NCBI GenBank assembly: GCA_021821195.1 | Contig: JAKACT010000003.1 | Span: 1-64,000, forward strand | Length of the DNA stretch: 64,000 bases | Direction of reading: 5' to 3' | From: Pseudomonadota bacterium | Lineage (GTDB): Bacteria > Pseudomonadota > Gammaproteobacteria > Xanthomonadales > Xanthomonadaceae | In this document: positions 16,465 through 25,832 of the stretch, piece after piece | Layout of the letters: every line of letters begins with the position of its first letter | Position numbering within the stretch: position 1 is the first letter of the stretch | The notes under the pieces: model-generated | Database searches by the model: none | What the model saw: the letters and a program-made list of their open reading frames with translations, nothing else | What the model was told of the DNA's origin: nothing | Made by a program: the position numbers and the translations under genes

Positions 16465-16482
16465 AGGGCCGCCCCGCACGGA

Positions 16483-16499
16483 TGGCACACGGTTTGCAT
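16483..16499 (+). promoter_or_regulatory. Sigma-54 promoter of flgJKL
   Basis: TGGCACACGGTTTGCAT, with GG and GC 10 bp apart, almost the same sequence as the flgB promoter. The GC lies 13 bases before the flgJ ATG (16510), so transcription should start at or next to the start codon and flgJ may have little or no leader. Confidence 0.88.
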
Positions 16500-16509
16500 C
16501 AACACTGAC

Positions 16510-17484
16510 ATGCGCCTGCCAATCGCCACCGCCTTCCCCCTGCAACGCCCCGAGGCGACGCCTCGCGCCCGCGTGGAGGAAGCCGCGCGCGGTCTGGAAA
16601 GCCAGTTCGCGCAGATGCTGATCAAGAGCATGCGCAGCGCGACCCCGGGCGACCCGTTCGGTGGCGACAACAGCTATCGCGACATGTACGACCAAGCGCT
16701 GGCCAAGGAATTGACCAAGGGCCGCGGGCTGGGCCTGCAGCCGATGATCTTGCGCCAGCTGTCCGGCACCACCGCCACCCCGGCGGCGCCGGCCGGCGGG
16801 CTGCCGCTGCGCCAACCGAATGCGCCGATGGCGCTGCCCGCCGCCGACACGCCATCCGGGCTGCCGTTGCCGGCCGGCCTGCGCGGCAGCTCCCTGTCGC
16901 TGGCCCCCGCCAGCAGCGGCACCTCGCTGCAGGCGCTGGCGATGCCGCCGCGCCCGCCGCTGGCCGCCGCGGCAAATACCTGCGACGAAAACGCGCCGCT
17001 GGACTGCAGCAGCCCCGAAGCCTTCGCCCGCTCGGTCTGGCCGCATGCGCGCAAGGCCGCCGAGGAACTGGGCGTGCCGGCCAAGGCGCTGGTGGCGCAG
17101 GCCGCGCTGGAAACCGGCTGGGGCCGTCGCCTGGCCGGTCGCGAAGGCGTCACCTCGCACAACCTGTTCGGCATCAAGGCGGGCGGCAGCTGGCGCGGCG
17201 GGAAAGTCGAATCGGCTACCCACGAATACGTCAACGGCCAGCGGGTCAGCGAACGCGCCGCGTTCCGCAGCTACGGCAGCCCCGCCGACAGCTTCGCCGA
17301 CTACACCCGGCTACTGAAAAACCCGCGCTATGCCGACGCGCGCGGCGCGGGCGGCGACGTCCATCATTTCGCGAAGGCGCTGCAGCGCGCCGGCTACGCC
17401 ACCGACCCGGCCTACGCGGCCAAGATCGTGGCGATTGCCGACGGCGCTACCATGCGCCGTGCGCTGGCCGGACTGGAGGGTTAA
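16510..17484 (+). CDS. flgJ: FlgJ, rod cap and peptidoglycan hydrolase
   Basis: 324 residues, two domains. Residues ~15-80 are the rod-capping part (GLESQFAQMLIKSMRSATPGDPFGG, MYDQALAKEL). A Pro/Ala-rich linker follows. Residues ~170-324 are a glucosaminidase-type hydrolase (AKALVAQAALETGWGRRLAG, HNLFGIKAGGSW, FRSYGSPADSFADYTRLL). It makes the hole in the cell wall for the rod and caps rod assembly. ATG 16510 sits just behind the sigma-54 promoter. Confidence 0.94.
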   Translation: MRLPIATAFPLQRPEATPRARVEEAARGLESQFAQMLIKSMRSATPGDPFGGDNSYRDMYDQALAKELTKGRGLGLQPMILRQLSGTTATPAAPAGGLPLRQPNAPMALPAADTPSGLPLPAGLRGSSLSLAPASSGTSLQALAMPPRPPLAAAANTCDENAPLDCSSPEAFARSVWPHARKAAEELGVPAKALVAQAALETGWGRRLAGREGVTSHNLFGIKAGGSWRGGKVESATHEYVNGQRVSERAAFRSYGSPADSFADYTRLLKNPRYADARGAGGDVHHFAKALQRAGYATDPAYAAKIVAIADGATMRRALAGLEG

Positions 17485-17487
17485 ACG

Positions 17488-19383
17488 ATGCCGACTGGCG
17501 GCGTACTCGGAACCGGCGCATCCGCCCTGCTGGCCTTCCAGCGGGCCATGTCCACCGTCGGCCACAACGTGGCCAACGCCACCACGCCCGGCTACAGCCG
17601 CCAGCGGGTGGAATTCGAAGCACGGGCGGGCCAGCCCGGCCGGATCAGCATCGGCCAAGGCGTCGACGTGGCCAACCTGCGTCGGCTTGCCGACGGCCTG
17701 GTCTACGCGCGCCAGCTCGACAGCGCCGGCGAAATGGGCCGGCTGACCCAGATGTCCGGGCTGTCATCGCGGGTGGACAAGCTGATCACCGATCCCACCA
17801 CCGGCCTGGCCACGTCCTGGTCGAACTTCTTCAGCGCCGCCAAGGGCGTGGTGGCCGACCCCACCTCCACCGCCGCGCGCAGCCAGATGTTGACCACCGG
17901 TGGCCAGCTGGCCACGCGCTGGCGCTCGCTCGACGGCAACCTGGCCCAGCTCGGCAACGAGGTCGAGGCCAGCCTCAAGGACAACATCACCGCCGCCAAC
18001 CAGCTGGCTGGCGAGATCGCCAACCTCAACCGCGACATCATCGCCTCCGGCGACAACGCCTCGCCCGACTTGCTGGACCAGCGCGACCTGCGCGTGGGCC
18101 AACTATCGGCGCTGGTCGGCGCCGAAGGCGTGCTGCAGGACGACGGCGCCATGAACGTGTTCACCATCGGCGGCCAGCCGATGGTGCTGGGCGCGCGCGC
18201 CATGCAGCTGTCCACCGTGGCCGACCCCTACCAGGCCAACCGCGCGCAGTTGGCCGTACAGTCGCCGGCCGGCCCGGTGCCGCTGCCGGCCGGCTCGGTC
18301 TCCGGCGCGATCGGCGGCCTGCTGGAATTTCGCAGCAACGTGCTCGATCCAGCCCGCGCCGAACTGGGCCGCCTGGCCACCGCCTTTGCCGAAACCTTCA
18401 ACGCCACCCAGCGCGGCGGCATCGACTACGCCGGCAACCCCGGCGCCGACTTCTTCACCCTGCCCGACCCCAAGGTCTATCCGCACAGCGGCAACGCCGC
18501 GGCGTCCACCGCCAGCTTCACCACCAGCGTTGCCGACGTTGGCGCGCTGACCGGCAACAACCTGGTGCTGCGCTTCGACGGCGCGGCCTGGAGCGCCGCC
18601 CGCGCCGATACCGGGCAAGCGGTGGTGATGGCCGGCACCGGCACTGGCGCCGACCCGTTCGTGGTCGAAGGCGTGGAACTGGTGCTGTCGGGCGCGGCCA
18701 CGGCCGGCGACCGCTTCCTCCTGCAACCCACTGCCGCGGCTGCGGGCGGCATCAAGCTGGCGCTGAGCGACCCCGGCCAGATCGCCGCGGCCGCACCGAT
18801 GACCGTGGGCCTGGACGCCGGCAATCTCGGCAGCGTGAGCGGCGGCACTGCCCGGGTGACCGATCCGGTGCTGTTCGCAGGCTTCGCCGGCGCCAACATC
18901 AGCTTCCTCGACGCCACCACCTACACCATCAATGGCGGTCCGCCCCTCGCCTACACGCCCGGCAGCACCATCAGCGATCCCGCGGCCGGCTGGTCGCTGG
19001 TGCTGAACGGCAATCCCGCGGCCGGCGACGAAATCAACCTCGACCGCACCGCGCCGCGCTCGTCCGACAACGCCAATGCGCGCCTGCTGGCCGCGGTGGA
19101 CGCCAAGGCCGTGCTGAACGGCGGCCGCACCGACGTCACCGCCGGCCTGTCGCAACTGACCGCCCGCGTTGGCGGCGACGCCCGCCACGCCCAGCTCAAT
19201 CTCGACGCCCAGCAGGTCATGGACGAACAGATCCTCGCCGAGCGCGAGTCGGTGTCCGGCGTCAACCTCGACGAGGAAGCCACCAACATGCTGCGCTACC
19301 AGCAGGCCTACCAGGCTGCCGCGCAGGTGATCGCCACCGCCGATACCATGTTCCAAGCACTGCTCGGCGCCGTGCGCCGCTGA
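17488..19383 (+). CDS. flgK: FlgK, hook-filament junction protein 1
   Basis: 631 residues. The N-terminal motif is STVGHNVANATTPGYSRQRVEF and the C terminus has ERESVSGVNLDEEATNMLRYQQAYQAAAQ. It caps the hook and joins it to the filament. A large internal variable region (about 300-520) accounts for the length. It starts 3 bp after flgJ. Predicted client of FlgN. Confidence 0.94.
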   Translation: MPTGGVLGTGASALLAFQRAMSTVGHNVANATTPGYSRQRVEFEARAGQPGRISIGQGVDVANLRRLADGLVYARQLDSAGEMGRLTQMSGLSSRVDKLITDPTTGLATSWSNFFSAAKGVVADPTSTAARSQMLTTGGQLATRWRSLDGNLAQLGNEVEASLKDNITAANQLAGEIANLNRDIIASGDNASPDLLDQRDLRVGQLSALVGAEGVLQDDGAMNVFTIGGQPMVLGARAMQLSTVADPYQANRAQLAVQSPAGPVPLPAGSVSGAIGGLLEFRSNVLDPARAELGRLATAFAETFNATQRGGIDYAGNPGADFFTLPDPKVYPHSGNAAASTASFTTSVADVGALTGNNLVLRFDGAAWSAARADTGQAVVMAGTGTGADPFVVEGVELVLSGAATAGDRFLLQPTAAAAGGIKLALSDPGQIAAAAPMTVGLDAGNLGSVSGGTARVTDPVLFAGFAGANISFLDATTYTINGGPPLAYTPGSTISDPAAGWSLVLNGNPAAGDEINLDRTAPRSSDNANARLLAAVDAKAVLNGGRTDVTAGLSQLTARVGGDARHAQLNLDAQQVMDEQILAERESVSGVNLDEEATNMLRYQQAYQAAAQVIATADTMFQALLGAVRR

Positions 19384-19401
19384 TGCCGTGAAGGAGGCCC
19401 C

Positions 19402-20622
19402 ATGACCCTGCGCCTGTCCACCCAGAGCCTGTACATGCAGGGCCTGAACAGCCTGCTCAGCCGGCAAAGTGAAATCGCCCGCACCCAGCAGCAGCTCAGC
19501 AGCGGGGTCAAGCTCACCCAGGGCAAGGACGACCCGGTCGGCATGGCCACCGCGCAGCGGCTGGACCACCTGAAGGCCGCGTTGACCCAGTACGACAGCG
19601 ACGCCCTGCGCGTGGACCACCGCCTGCGCATGCAGGAAAACGCGCTGGCCGACGCCAACGACAGCCTCACCCGCGCCCGCGAACTGGCCATCCAGGCCAA
19701 CAGCGGCGCGCTGGGCCCGGATGACCGCAAGGCCATCGCCACCGAAGTGCTGCAGCTGCGCAAGAACCTGCTGGACATCGCCAACCGCGATGACGGCAAT
19801 GGCCGCCGCCTGTTCGCCGGCACCCGCGACGGGGTCATCCCATTCACCGACAACGCCGGCAGCGTGGTCTATCACGGCGACGACGGCCGCAACGCGGTGG
19901 AAGTGGCGCCGGACGTGGCCATCGAAGACGGCGACCCCGGCAGCGCGGTGTTCCTGCGCGTGCGCACCGGCGACGGCTATGCACGCGGCACCGCCGGCGC
20001 CGGCAATACCGGCAGCGGCCTACTGAACAGCGCCCAGGCCACCGACGCCAGCACTTGGAACGGCGACACCCTCACCCTGCGCTTCACCGCGCCCAACGCC
20101 TACGAAATCGTCGATGCCGCCGGCAACCCGCTGGCACCGCCGGTGACCGGCAGCTGGACCAGCGGCAGCGCCGTGCCGCCCGCCTCATCCGGACTGGGCG
20201 TGGAATTCAGGGTCAGCGGCAGCCCCGCCGCCGGCGACACCTTCACCGTGGAAACCGCGCCCAACCAGGACGTGTTCGCCACCCTGCAGGCCTTCGCCGA
20301 CGCGCTGCTGCTGCCCGGCACCGGCCCGGCCGACAACGCCCGCCGCGTCAACGCCTTCGGCAGCGCCATCGGCGACATCACCACCGCGCAGGGTCACATG
20401 CTGGCGCTGCGCTCCGGCGTCGGCGCCCGCATGAACGACATCGACACCGCCAACGACGGCCGCAGCCTGCAGAGCCTCACCCTGTCTGAATCACTGTCCA
20501 GCCTGCGCGACACCAATCTCGCCGAGGCCATCAGCCGCCTCAACATGCAGCTGCTGGCGCTGGAAGCCGCGCAGAAGACCATGCTGCAGACGCAGGGCAT
20601 GTCGCTGTTCAACAAGCTCTGA
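19402..20622 (+). CDS. flgL: FlgL, hook-filament junction protein 3
   Basis: 406 residues. The flagellin-like N terminus is MTLRLSTQSLYMQGLNSLLS and the C terminus is LRDTNLAEAISRLNMQLLALEAAQ. It sits between FlgK and flagellin. Follows flgK by 18 bp with an AAGGAGG ribosome-binding site and ends at a hairpin shared with the convergent MFS gene. Confidence 0.93.
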   Translation: MTLRLSTQSLYMQGLNSLLSRQSEIARTQQQLSSGVKLTQGKDDPVGMATAQRLDHLKAALTQYDSDALRVDHRLRMQENALADANDSLTRARELAIQANSGALGPDDRKAIATEVLQLRKNLLDIANRDDGNGRRLFAGTRDGVIPFTDNAGSVVYHGDDGRNAVEVAPDVAIEDGDPGSAVFLRVRTGDGYARGTAGAGNTGSGLLNSAQATDASTWNGDTLTLRFTAPNAYEIVDAAGNPLAPPVTGSWTSGSAVPPASSGLGVEFRVSGSPAAGDTFTVETAPNQDVFATLQAFADALLLPGTGPADNARRVNAFGSAIGDITTAQGHMLALRSGVGARMNDIDTANDGRSLQSLTLSESLSSLRDTNLAEAISRLNMQLLALEAAQKTMLQTQGMSLFNKL

Positions 20623-20629
20623 GGCGGCA

Positions 20630-20654
20630 CCAGGGCTAGCATCCACCGCCCTGG
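20630..20654. terminator. Hairpin between convergent flgL and MFS gene
   Basis: CCAGGGC, 11-base loop, GCCCTGG. It lies in the 34-bp gap between the two convergent stop codons, the expected place for a bidirectional terminator. No strong T-run on either side. Confidence 0.55.
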
Positions 20655-20656
20655 CA

Positions 20657-21844
20657 TCAGGCCGCTGCAACCCGCGCCCGCCGGCTGACCACGACCAGCC
20701 CGACCAGCGCCAGCAGTGAAAACCCGGCGCCGGCGGCGAAGGTCATTGCCGGCCCCGCCGCCGTCCACAGCGCGCCGGCCAGGAAGCTGGCCAGCAGCAG
20801 GGCCAGGCCGGTCATTAGGTTGAACAGGCCGAACGCGGTGCCGCGCAGGTCGGCGGGCGCGGCGTCCGCGACCAGCGTGGACAGCAAGCCCTGCGTCGCC
20901 CCCATGTGCAATCCCCACAGCACGGTGCCGGCCAGCACCCAGCCAATCGACGAGGCCAGCGCCAGCACCACGTCGGCCACGATCAGCAGCAAGATGCCCA
21001 GCGCCAGCAGGCGGAAGCGGTCGCCGCGATCGGACCAGTGCCCGAACGGCCACGCGCTGGCCGCGTACACCACGTTCATCACGATCAACACCAGCGGCAC
21101 CCAGGTCGCCGCCAACCCCACGCTGGTCGCGCGCAACAACAGGAACGCCTCGCTGAATCGCGCCAGCGTCAGCGCGGTGGCGAACGCGATCACCAGCCAG
21201 TAGGCCGCCGGCAGCCTGCGTAGTTCGTCGCGATGGATCGGCGAGCGCCGCCGGTGGACGACCTCCAGCCTGTCCGGCTCCTGCACGCCCCACACGATGA
21301 ACAGCACCGAGACCACCGCCGGCACCACCGCCACCCAGAACACCAGCCTGAAGTCGTCGCCGCTGGCAGCCATCAGCAGCAGCGCGATGCAGGGGCCGGC
21401 GAACGCACCCACGGTATCCATCGATTGCCGCAGCCCGTACGCCGCGCCGCGCGACGCCGGCGGGGTGATGTCGGCCACCAGCGCATCGCGCGGCGCCCCG
21501 CGGATGCCCTTGCCGATGCGGTCCACGAAACGCGCCGCCAGCACCATGCCCAGCCCCGACGCCAGCGGGAACAGCGGCTTGGTCAACGCCGCCAGCCCGT
21601 AGCCCAGCAGCACTAGCGGCTTGCGCCTGCCGATCCAGTCGCTGAGCGTGCCCGAGAACACCTTGACGATCGCCGCAGTCGCCTCGGCGATGCCTTCGAT
21701 GATCCCCACGGACATCGCACTGACCCCCAGCACGCTGATCAGGAACACCGGCAGCAGGCTGTGCACCATCTCCGAGGAGGTGTCCATGAACAGGCTCACG
21801 AAGCCCAGCGCAACCACGCCGCGCGGCAGATGGGGACGTTTCAT
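20657..21844 (-). CDS. Major facilitator superfamily transporter
   Basis: 395 residues with about 12 hydrophobic segments and the MFS loop motif between helices 2 and 3 (GTLSDWIGRRKPLVLLGYG). N-terminal half: FVSLFMDTSSEMVHSLLPVF and RFVDRIGKGIRGAPRDALVAD. The cytoplasmic central loop is EPDRLEVVHRRRSPIHRDELR. ATG 21844 starts the similarity; the frame is open further upstream without similarity. Inner-membrane secondary transporter; substrate unknown, resembling drug/metal efflux MFS proteins. It sits on the opposite strand between flgL and fliC and has no obvious flagellar role. Confidence 0.85.
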   Translation of the reverse strand: MKRPHLPRGVVALGFVSLFMDTSSEMVHSLLPVFLISVLGVSAMSVGIIEGIAEATAAIVKVFSGTLSDWIGRRKPLVLLGYGLAALTKPLFPLASGLGMVLAARFVDRIGKGIRGAPRDALVADITPPASRGAAYGLRQSMDTVGAFAGPCIALLLMAASGDDFRLVFWVAVVPAVVSVLFIVWGVQEPDRLEVVHRRRSPIHRDELRRLPAAYWLVIAFATALTLARFSEAFLLLRATSVGLAATWVPLVLIVMNVVYAASAWPFGHWSDRGDRFRLLALGILLLIVADVVLALASSIGWVLAGTVLWGLHMGATQGLLSTLVADAAPADLRGTAFGLFNLMTGLALLLASFLAGALWTAAGPAMTFAAGAGFSLLALVGLVVVSRRARVAAA

Positions 21845-21969
21845 CAGGTAGCTCCGGCGGTCGCATGCATCGCTATGCCGGCAAGCTTGCCGGCGCACGG
21901 CGCGATTGTCGCGCGCGCCACGTCGACAAGCCGTGGCAAGGCCACGCCCGCTTGCCGAACACCGCCGAT

Positions 21970-21996
21970 TACAGGCCGCCAGCACATTGCCGATAC
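21970..21996 (+). promoter_or_regulatory. Sigma-28 promoter of fliC
   Basis: TACAGGCC-N11-GCCGATAC. The -10 box is identical to that of flgM, and the -35 core TACAG differs by one base from TAAAG. It lies 245 bp before the fliC ATG, leaving an unusually long leader. Other -10-like boxes were not seen closer to the gene. Confidence 0.65.
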
Positions 21997-22241
21997 CGGT
22001 TTGCAGCCCGGCCGCCGCACTGCGAAGGCAGGCTTTAGGGAATCTTTAGGGCCTTCACGGAAAAATTTTTATTTCTGCGAAGCAGTGCCCAAATCCAAAC
22101 ATTCCCCTCAAGAAACCCCACCGGGGTCCGTTACCGGGATTGCAGAGGACAGGGCCGCACCAAAAACCGGCAAGCCCCTGCGGACCCCAACCGGCAACGC
22201 CCTGACCCATTTCGGCATCGCCCTTCCACGGAGAACACGCA
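21997..22241 (+). other. Long 5' leader of fliC
   Basis: About 240 bases between the proposed sigma-28 -10 box and the fliC ATG, with no gene. It contains two TTTAGGG copies 11 bp apart (22034-22051), an AAAAATTTTT tract, and two ACGGA motifs: one at 22057-22061 and one at 22228-22232 that overlaps the GGAGA ribosome-binding site. ACGGA is the core of CsrA/RsmA binding sites, so post-transcriptional control is plausible. The rest of the 21845-22241 gap (21845-21969) is the MFS upstream region with nothing else recognised. Confidence 0.5.
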
Positions 22242-23657
22242 ATGTCCATCATCAACACCAACGTGATGTCGCTGAACTCGCAGCGCAACCTCGCGACCAA
22301 CAACGCCAGCCTGGCCACCACCATCCAGCGCCTGTCCTCGGGCCTGCGCATCAACAGCGCCAAGGATGACGCCGCCGGCCTGGCGATTTCCGAGCGCTTC
22401 ACCACCCAGATCCGCGGCCTGAACCAAGCGGCGCGAAACGCCAACGACGGCATCTCGCTGGCGCAGACCGCCGAAGGCGCGCTGGGCGAAATCGGCAACA
22501 ACCTGCAGCGCATCCGCGAGCTGGCGGTGCAGTCTGCCAATGCCACCAACTCCGATTCCGATCGCGCCGCCCTGCAGAAGGAAGTGGATCAGCTGAAGTC
22601 GGAAATCGATCGCGTTGCGACCCAGACGTCCTTCAACGGTCGCAAGCTGCTGGACGGTTCGTTCCAGTCGCAAGCTTTCCAGGTTGGTGCCGACGCCGGC
22701 CAGACCATCACCGTTGACAGCGTGGCCAGTGCCCGCACCAGCGCGCTTGGCGCTTATCAGGGTTTCAGCCTGACTGCTGACCTGGCCGCGAACGCTAATG
22801 ACGTCGCCAGCGCCAAGACCATCACCGTCGGCGGCAGCACTTACGACCTCGGCAGCGTGGCGGATGATGCGCGCGCTTTGGCTTCCGCCCTGAACAGTGC
22901 GGGTATTGAAGGGCTGACCGCCAGCGCGGGGGCCACCACCGCAGCCGGCCAAACGGCAACGAGCACCGGCACAACGGGCAATGCGGACGTAATCACCATC
23001 AACGGCAAAGCGATCAATGTTGTTAAGGGCGCGGATGCAGCCACCAGCCTGGCCAACGCTTTCAGCGCAATCAACGCCCAGTCGGCAGTGACGGGAGTCC
23101 AAGCGGTTCAGGATGGCACCAAGATGAATCTGGTTGCTGCTGACGGCCGCAATGTCACCTTGAGCTTTACTTCCGGTGGCGCTGCGAATTCTGTCATCAC
23201 GGACTACGGTTTGGCCGCTGCCGATACCTACGGCGGTGCGGTGACGATGTCGTACAAGGCGCCTGAGGGTGTGACTGGCACCTTCGACTTCGCAACTGGC
23301 TTCGTTGCCGCTTTCGCAGATACGGCCATCGCCTCGACGGGTACGGCGGTTTCGGCCCTCGACATTTCGGACGTATCCGGAGCGAACGCCGCGCTGAAGA
23401 CTATCGACGCCGCACTTGACTCGGTCAACGGTTCCCGCGCCGATTTGGGCGCCATCCAGAACCGCTTCAGCTCGGTGATCAGCAACCTCAACACCAACGC
23501 CGAGAACCTGAGCGCTTCGCGCAGCCGCATCCGCGATACCGACTTCGCCAAGGAAACGGCCGAACTGGCCCGCACCCAGATCCTGGCCCAGGCCGGTACC
23601 GCCATGCTGGCCCAGGCCAACCAGTCCACCCAGAACGTGCTGAGCCTGCTGCGCTAA
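22242..23657 (+). CDS. fliC: FliC, flagellin
   Basis: 471 residues. The conserved N-terminal D0/D1 reads [20 protein letters not shown] then [20 protein letters not shown]. The C-terminal D1/D0 reads [20 protein letters not shown] and [25 protein letters not shown] then LLR. Residues ~150-390 are a variable, Ala/Gly/Thr-rich surface domain whose codons are less GC-rich than the ends. Only one flagellin gene is seen in the window. Ribosome-binding site GGAGA. Followed by a strong hairpin. Confidence 0.96.
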   Translation: MSIINTNVMSLNSQRNLATNNASLATTIQRLSSGLRINSAKDDAAGLAISERFTTQIRGLNQAARNANDGISLAQTAEGALGEIGNNLQRIRELAVQSANATNSDSDRAALQKEVDQLKSEIDRVATQTSFNGRKLLDGSFQSQAFQVGADAGQTITVDSVASARTSALGAYQGFSLTADLAANANDVASAKTITVGGSTYDLGSVADDARALASALNSAGIEGLTASAGATTAAGQTATSTGTTGNADVITINGKAINVVKGADAATSLANAFSAINAQSAVTGVQAVQDGTKMNLVAADGRNVTLSFTSGGAANSVITDYGLAAADTYGGAVTMSYKAPEGVTGTFDFATGFVAAFADTAIASTGTAVSALDISDVSGANAALKTIDAALDSVNGSRADLGAIQNRFSSVISNLNTNAENLSASRSRIRDTDFAKETAELARTQILAQAGTAMLAQANQSTQNVLSLLR

Positions 23658-23688
23658 TAGGCCATTAGCAACAACGGTACGGCAGGAC

Positions 23689-23715
23689 GGCCCCGACGCA
23701 GATCGCGTCGGGGCC
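23689..23715 (+). terminator. Terminator-like hairpin after fliC
   Basis: GGCCCCGACGC, loop AGATC, GCGTCGGGGCC: a perfect 11-bp GC-rich stem 31 bp after the fliC stop. No T-run follows, but the strength and position suggest it ends or stabilises the abundant fliC mRNA. Confidence 0.75.
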
Positions 23716-23823
23716 AACCTGCTTTCCGGCAACACCCGGTTCAAGGAGCAACATGCAATTGCGGCAGGAAAGGCCCCGGCCCGGACTGCAGGAGAGTTGT
23801 CCCAACCCCTTCGATGAGCCGTC

Positions 23824-24219
23824 ATGTCCAGCATCACGCCCATCAGCGCTCCGCCTAACGGAGCGACTCCCGCCTCGACGCCCGGCGCCGGGGCTTTGCC
23901 GCGTCCGCTTGCCGGTACGCCCTCCCCTGATGCTGCCCTGCAGGCGCGAGAGGCGCAGGCCAAACAGGCGCTGGCAATACAGGCATCCAACAAACCAACG
24001 GCCAGCGAACTGCAGAAACAGCTTGAAGAGGCGATGGCGGACGCCCGTGTGCAGACCAACCTGCGCTTCCGGGTGGACGAGGATGCCAACCGCATCGTGG
24101 TGTCGGTGGTGGATTCGGACACCGGCGAGACCATCGTGCAGATCCCCGACGAAACCGCATTGACGGTGGCAAGGCGACTGGCCGCCACCGGCCGCGGTTT
24201 GTTTGATCGGGAAGCCTGA
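23824..24219 (+). CDS. flaG: FlaG family protein
   Basis: 131 residues. A low-complexity N terminus is followed by the FlaG core: NLRFRVDEDANRIVVSVVDS, DTGETIVQIPDE, ARRLAATGRGLFD. FlaG proteins modulate filament length and attachment; exact function is unsettled. An in-frame TGA at 23815-23817 forces the start to ATG 23824, yet no Shine-Dalgarno lies at normal spacing before it; the strong AAGGAG at 23742-23747 instead faces an out-of-frame ATG at 23753. It lies between fliC and fliD. Confidence 0.85.
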   Translation: MSSITPISAPPNGATPASTPGAGALPRPLAGTPSPDAALQAREAQAKQALAIQASNKPTASELQKQLEEAMADARVQTNLRFRVDEDANRIVVSVVDSDTGETIVQIPDETALTVARRLAATGRGLFDREA

Positions 24220-24390
24220 CAAGCCCAAGTTGAGCGTAGGACCGCCCCCCCTACTACACCCTCAAGAAAGACCTCTGGCAGGGGAAGCTTAAGCCGCCAC
24301 CGATATGCCGGTTTTGGGACATGGACAGGGCCGCTGCCACGATGCGCGCGAGGACGCGGCGCATGGCCTCTCAATTGGCGCCGGATGGGT

Positions 24391-24417
24391 TTAAGGTACG
24401 GCCAGCGCTGCCGTTAT
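24391..24417 (+). promoter_or_regulatory. Sigma-28-type promoter of fliD
   Basis: TTAAGGTA-N11-GCCGTTAT. The TTAAG core and 14-base gap to GCCG match the other class III sites in the window. It ends 54 bp before the fliD ATG. The remaining gap from flaG (24220-24390) shows no gene. Confidence 0.6.
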
Positions 24418-24471
24418 ATTCCCTGCAACCCAAAAGGCGCCGCGCGTGCGGCCGCCACGGAGGACGCCAAC

Positions 24472-25824
24472 ATGGCCAGCATCACCAGCGCGGGCATCGG
24501 CTCGGGCCTAAACGTCACCGAACTGGTCGGCCAACTGGTCGCGGCCGAGCGCGCGCCTGCGGACAACCGGCTGAAGGCGATGGAGACATCCACCAAGGCG
24601 CAGATTTCCGCCTTCGGCGCGATCAAGGCTGCGCTGGCCGGCTTCGAAAGCGCGCTGAAGAAGCTGGACGGCGCCGGTGGGCTGCCCGGCCGCAAGGCCA
24701 CCGTGGGCACGGATGCGGGCTTCACCGCCAGCGCCGGCAGTTCCGCCGCGCTGGGCACCTATTCGGTCATCGTCGAGAAGCTGGCCACCGCGCACAAGCT
24801 GCAGTCGGCCGCTGCTACCAGTACCACCCAGATAGGCGACGGCACGCTGACGTTGAAAGTGGGTGATGGCGATGCCTTCGATGTCACCATCGAAGCCGGC
24901 AAGGGCACGCTGGCCGACATTCGCGATGCCATCAACAAGCAGGCTGCCGGCAAGGGCGTGAACGCCACGCTGGTCAACGGCGATTCCGGGCAGGTGCTGG
25001 TGCTGAGCTCGGACAAGACCGGTTCGGCCGGGGCCCTGACCGTCAGTGCCAGCGGCGGCAATGGCGGCCTGTCGGTGCTGGCCACCACCGGCGGCACGAT
25101 GACCGAAGTCACGCCGGCGCAGGACGCCGTGGTGCACGTGGACGGCATCACCCGCACGTCGTCCACCAACACGCTCACCGATTTGGTGGACGGCATCACC
25201 CTGACCCTGACCAAGGGCAAGCCCGGCGAAGCATTCACGCTGGACGTAGGTTCCGACGCCAGCACGCTGAAGGCCTCGATGCTCGGCTTCATCAGCGCCT
25301 ACAACACTGCGCTGGGCGCGCTGCGCACGCAGAGCGCCGCCGGTGGCGAAGGCAAGACCGCTGGTCCGCTGAGCGGTGATGCCGCGCCGCGCGCGATCAC
25401 CGCATCGCTGCGCAACGCAATCGGCAACAACTACGCCGAGCTTAGTGCGATGGGCCTGAAGACCGCGGTCGATGGTTCGCTCAGCCTGGACGGCACGAAG
25501 TTCGACGCAGCCTTGGCCGCCAATCCCGGTGCGGTCAAGAACCTGCTGGGTGAGGACGCCGGTTTCGGCAAGAGCATGCGCGACATGCTGCACAACTACG
25601 TGGGCGCGCAGGGGCTGCTGACCGATCGCGGCAAGACGCTGGACGACCGCATGAAGTCGGTGGGCCAGCAGCGCGCCGACCTCGACGCCCGCATGGAGCG
25701 CCTGGAAGCCTCGTATCGCCGCCAATTCACCGCGCTGGACGCGATGATGGCGCAGATGCAAAGCACCTCCAGCTACCTCACCCAGCAACTGGGTGCCCTC
25801 AGCAACAGCAACAGCAACCGTTGA
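24472..25824 (+). CDS. fliD: FliD, filament cap
   Basis: 450 residues. Starts MASITSAGIGSGLNVTELVG and has QLVAAERAP typical of FliD_N. The C-terminal FliD_C has KGKPGEAFTLDVG, FISAYNTALGALRTQ, AMGLKTAVDGSLSLDGTKF and a coiled-coil end with FTALDAMMAQMQSTSSYLTQ. It caps the filament tip and folds flagellin into place. ATG 24472 is preceded by GGAGGACGCCAAC; the open frame from 24385 is upstream of similarity and crosses the promoter. Confidence 0.94.
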   Translation: MASITSAGIGSGLNVTELVGQLVAAERAPADNRLKAMETSTKAQISAFGAIKAALAGFESALKKLDGAGGLPGRKATVGTDAGFTASAGSSAALGTYSVIVEKLATAHKLQSAAATSTTQIGDGTLTLKVGDGDAFDVTIEAGKGTLADIRDAINKQAAGKGVNATLVNGDSGQVLVLSSDKTGSAGALTVSASGGNGGLSVLATTGGTMTEVTPAQDAVVHVDGITRTSSTNTLTDLVDGITLTLTKGKPGEAFTLDVGSDASTLKASMLGFISAYNTALGALRTQSAAGGEGKTAGPLSGDAAPRAITASLRNAIGNNYAELSAMGLKTAVDGSLSLDGTKFDAALAANPGAVKNLLGEDAGFGKSMRDMLHNYVGAQGLLTDRGKTLDDRMKSVGQQRADLDARMERLEASYRRQFTALDAMMAQMQSTSSYLTQQLGALSNSNSNR

Positions 25825-25832
25825 CCAACGCC

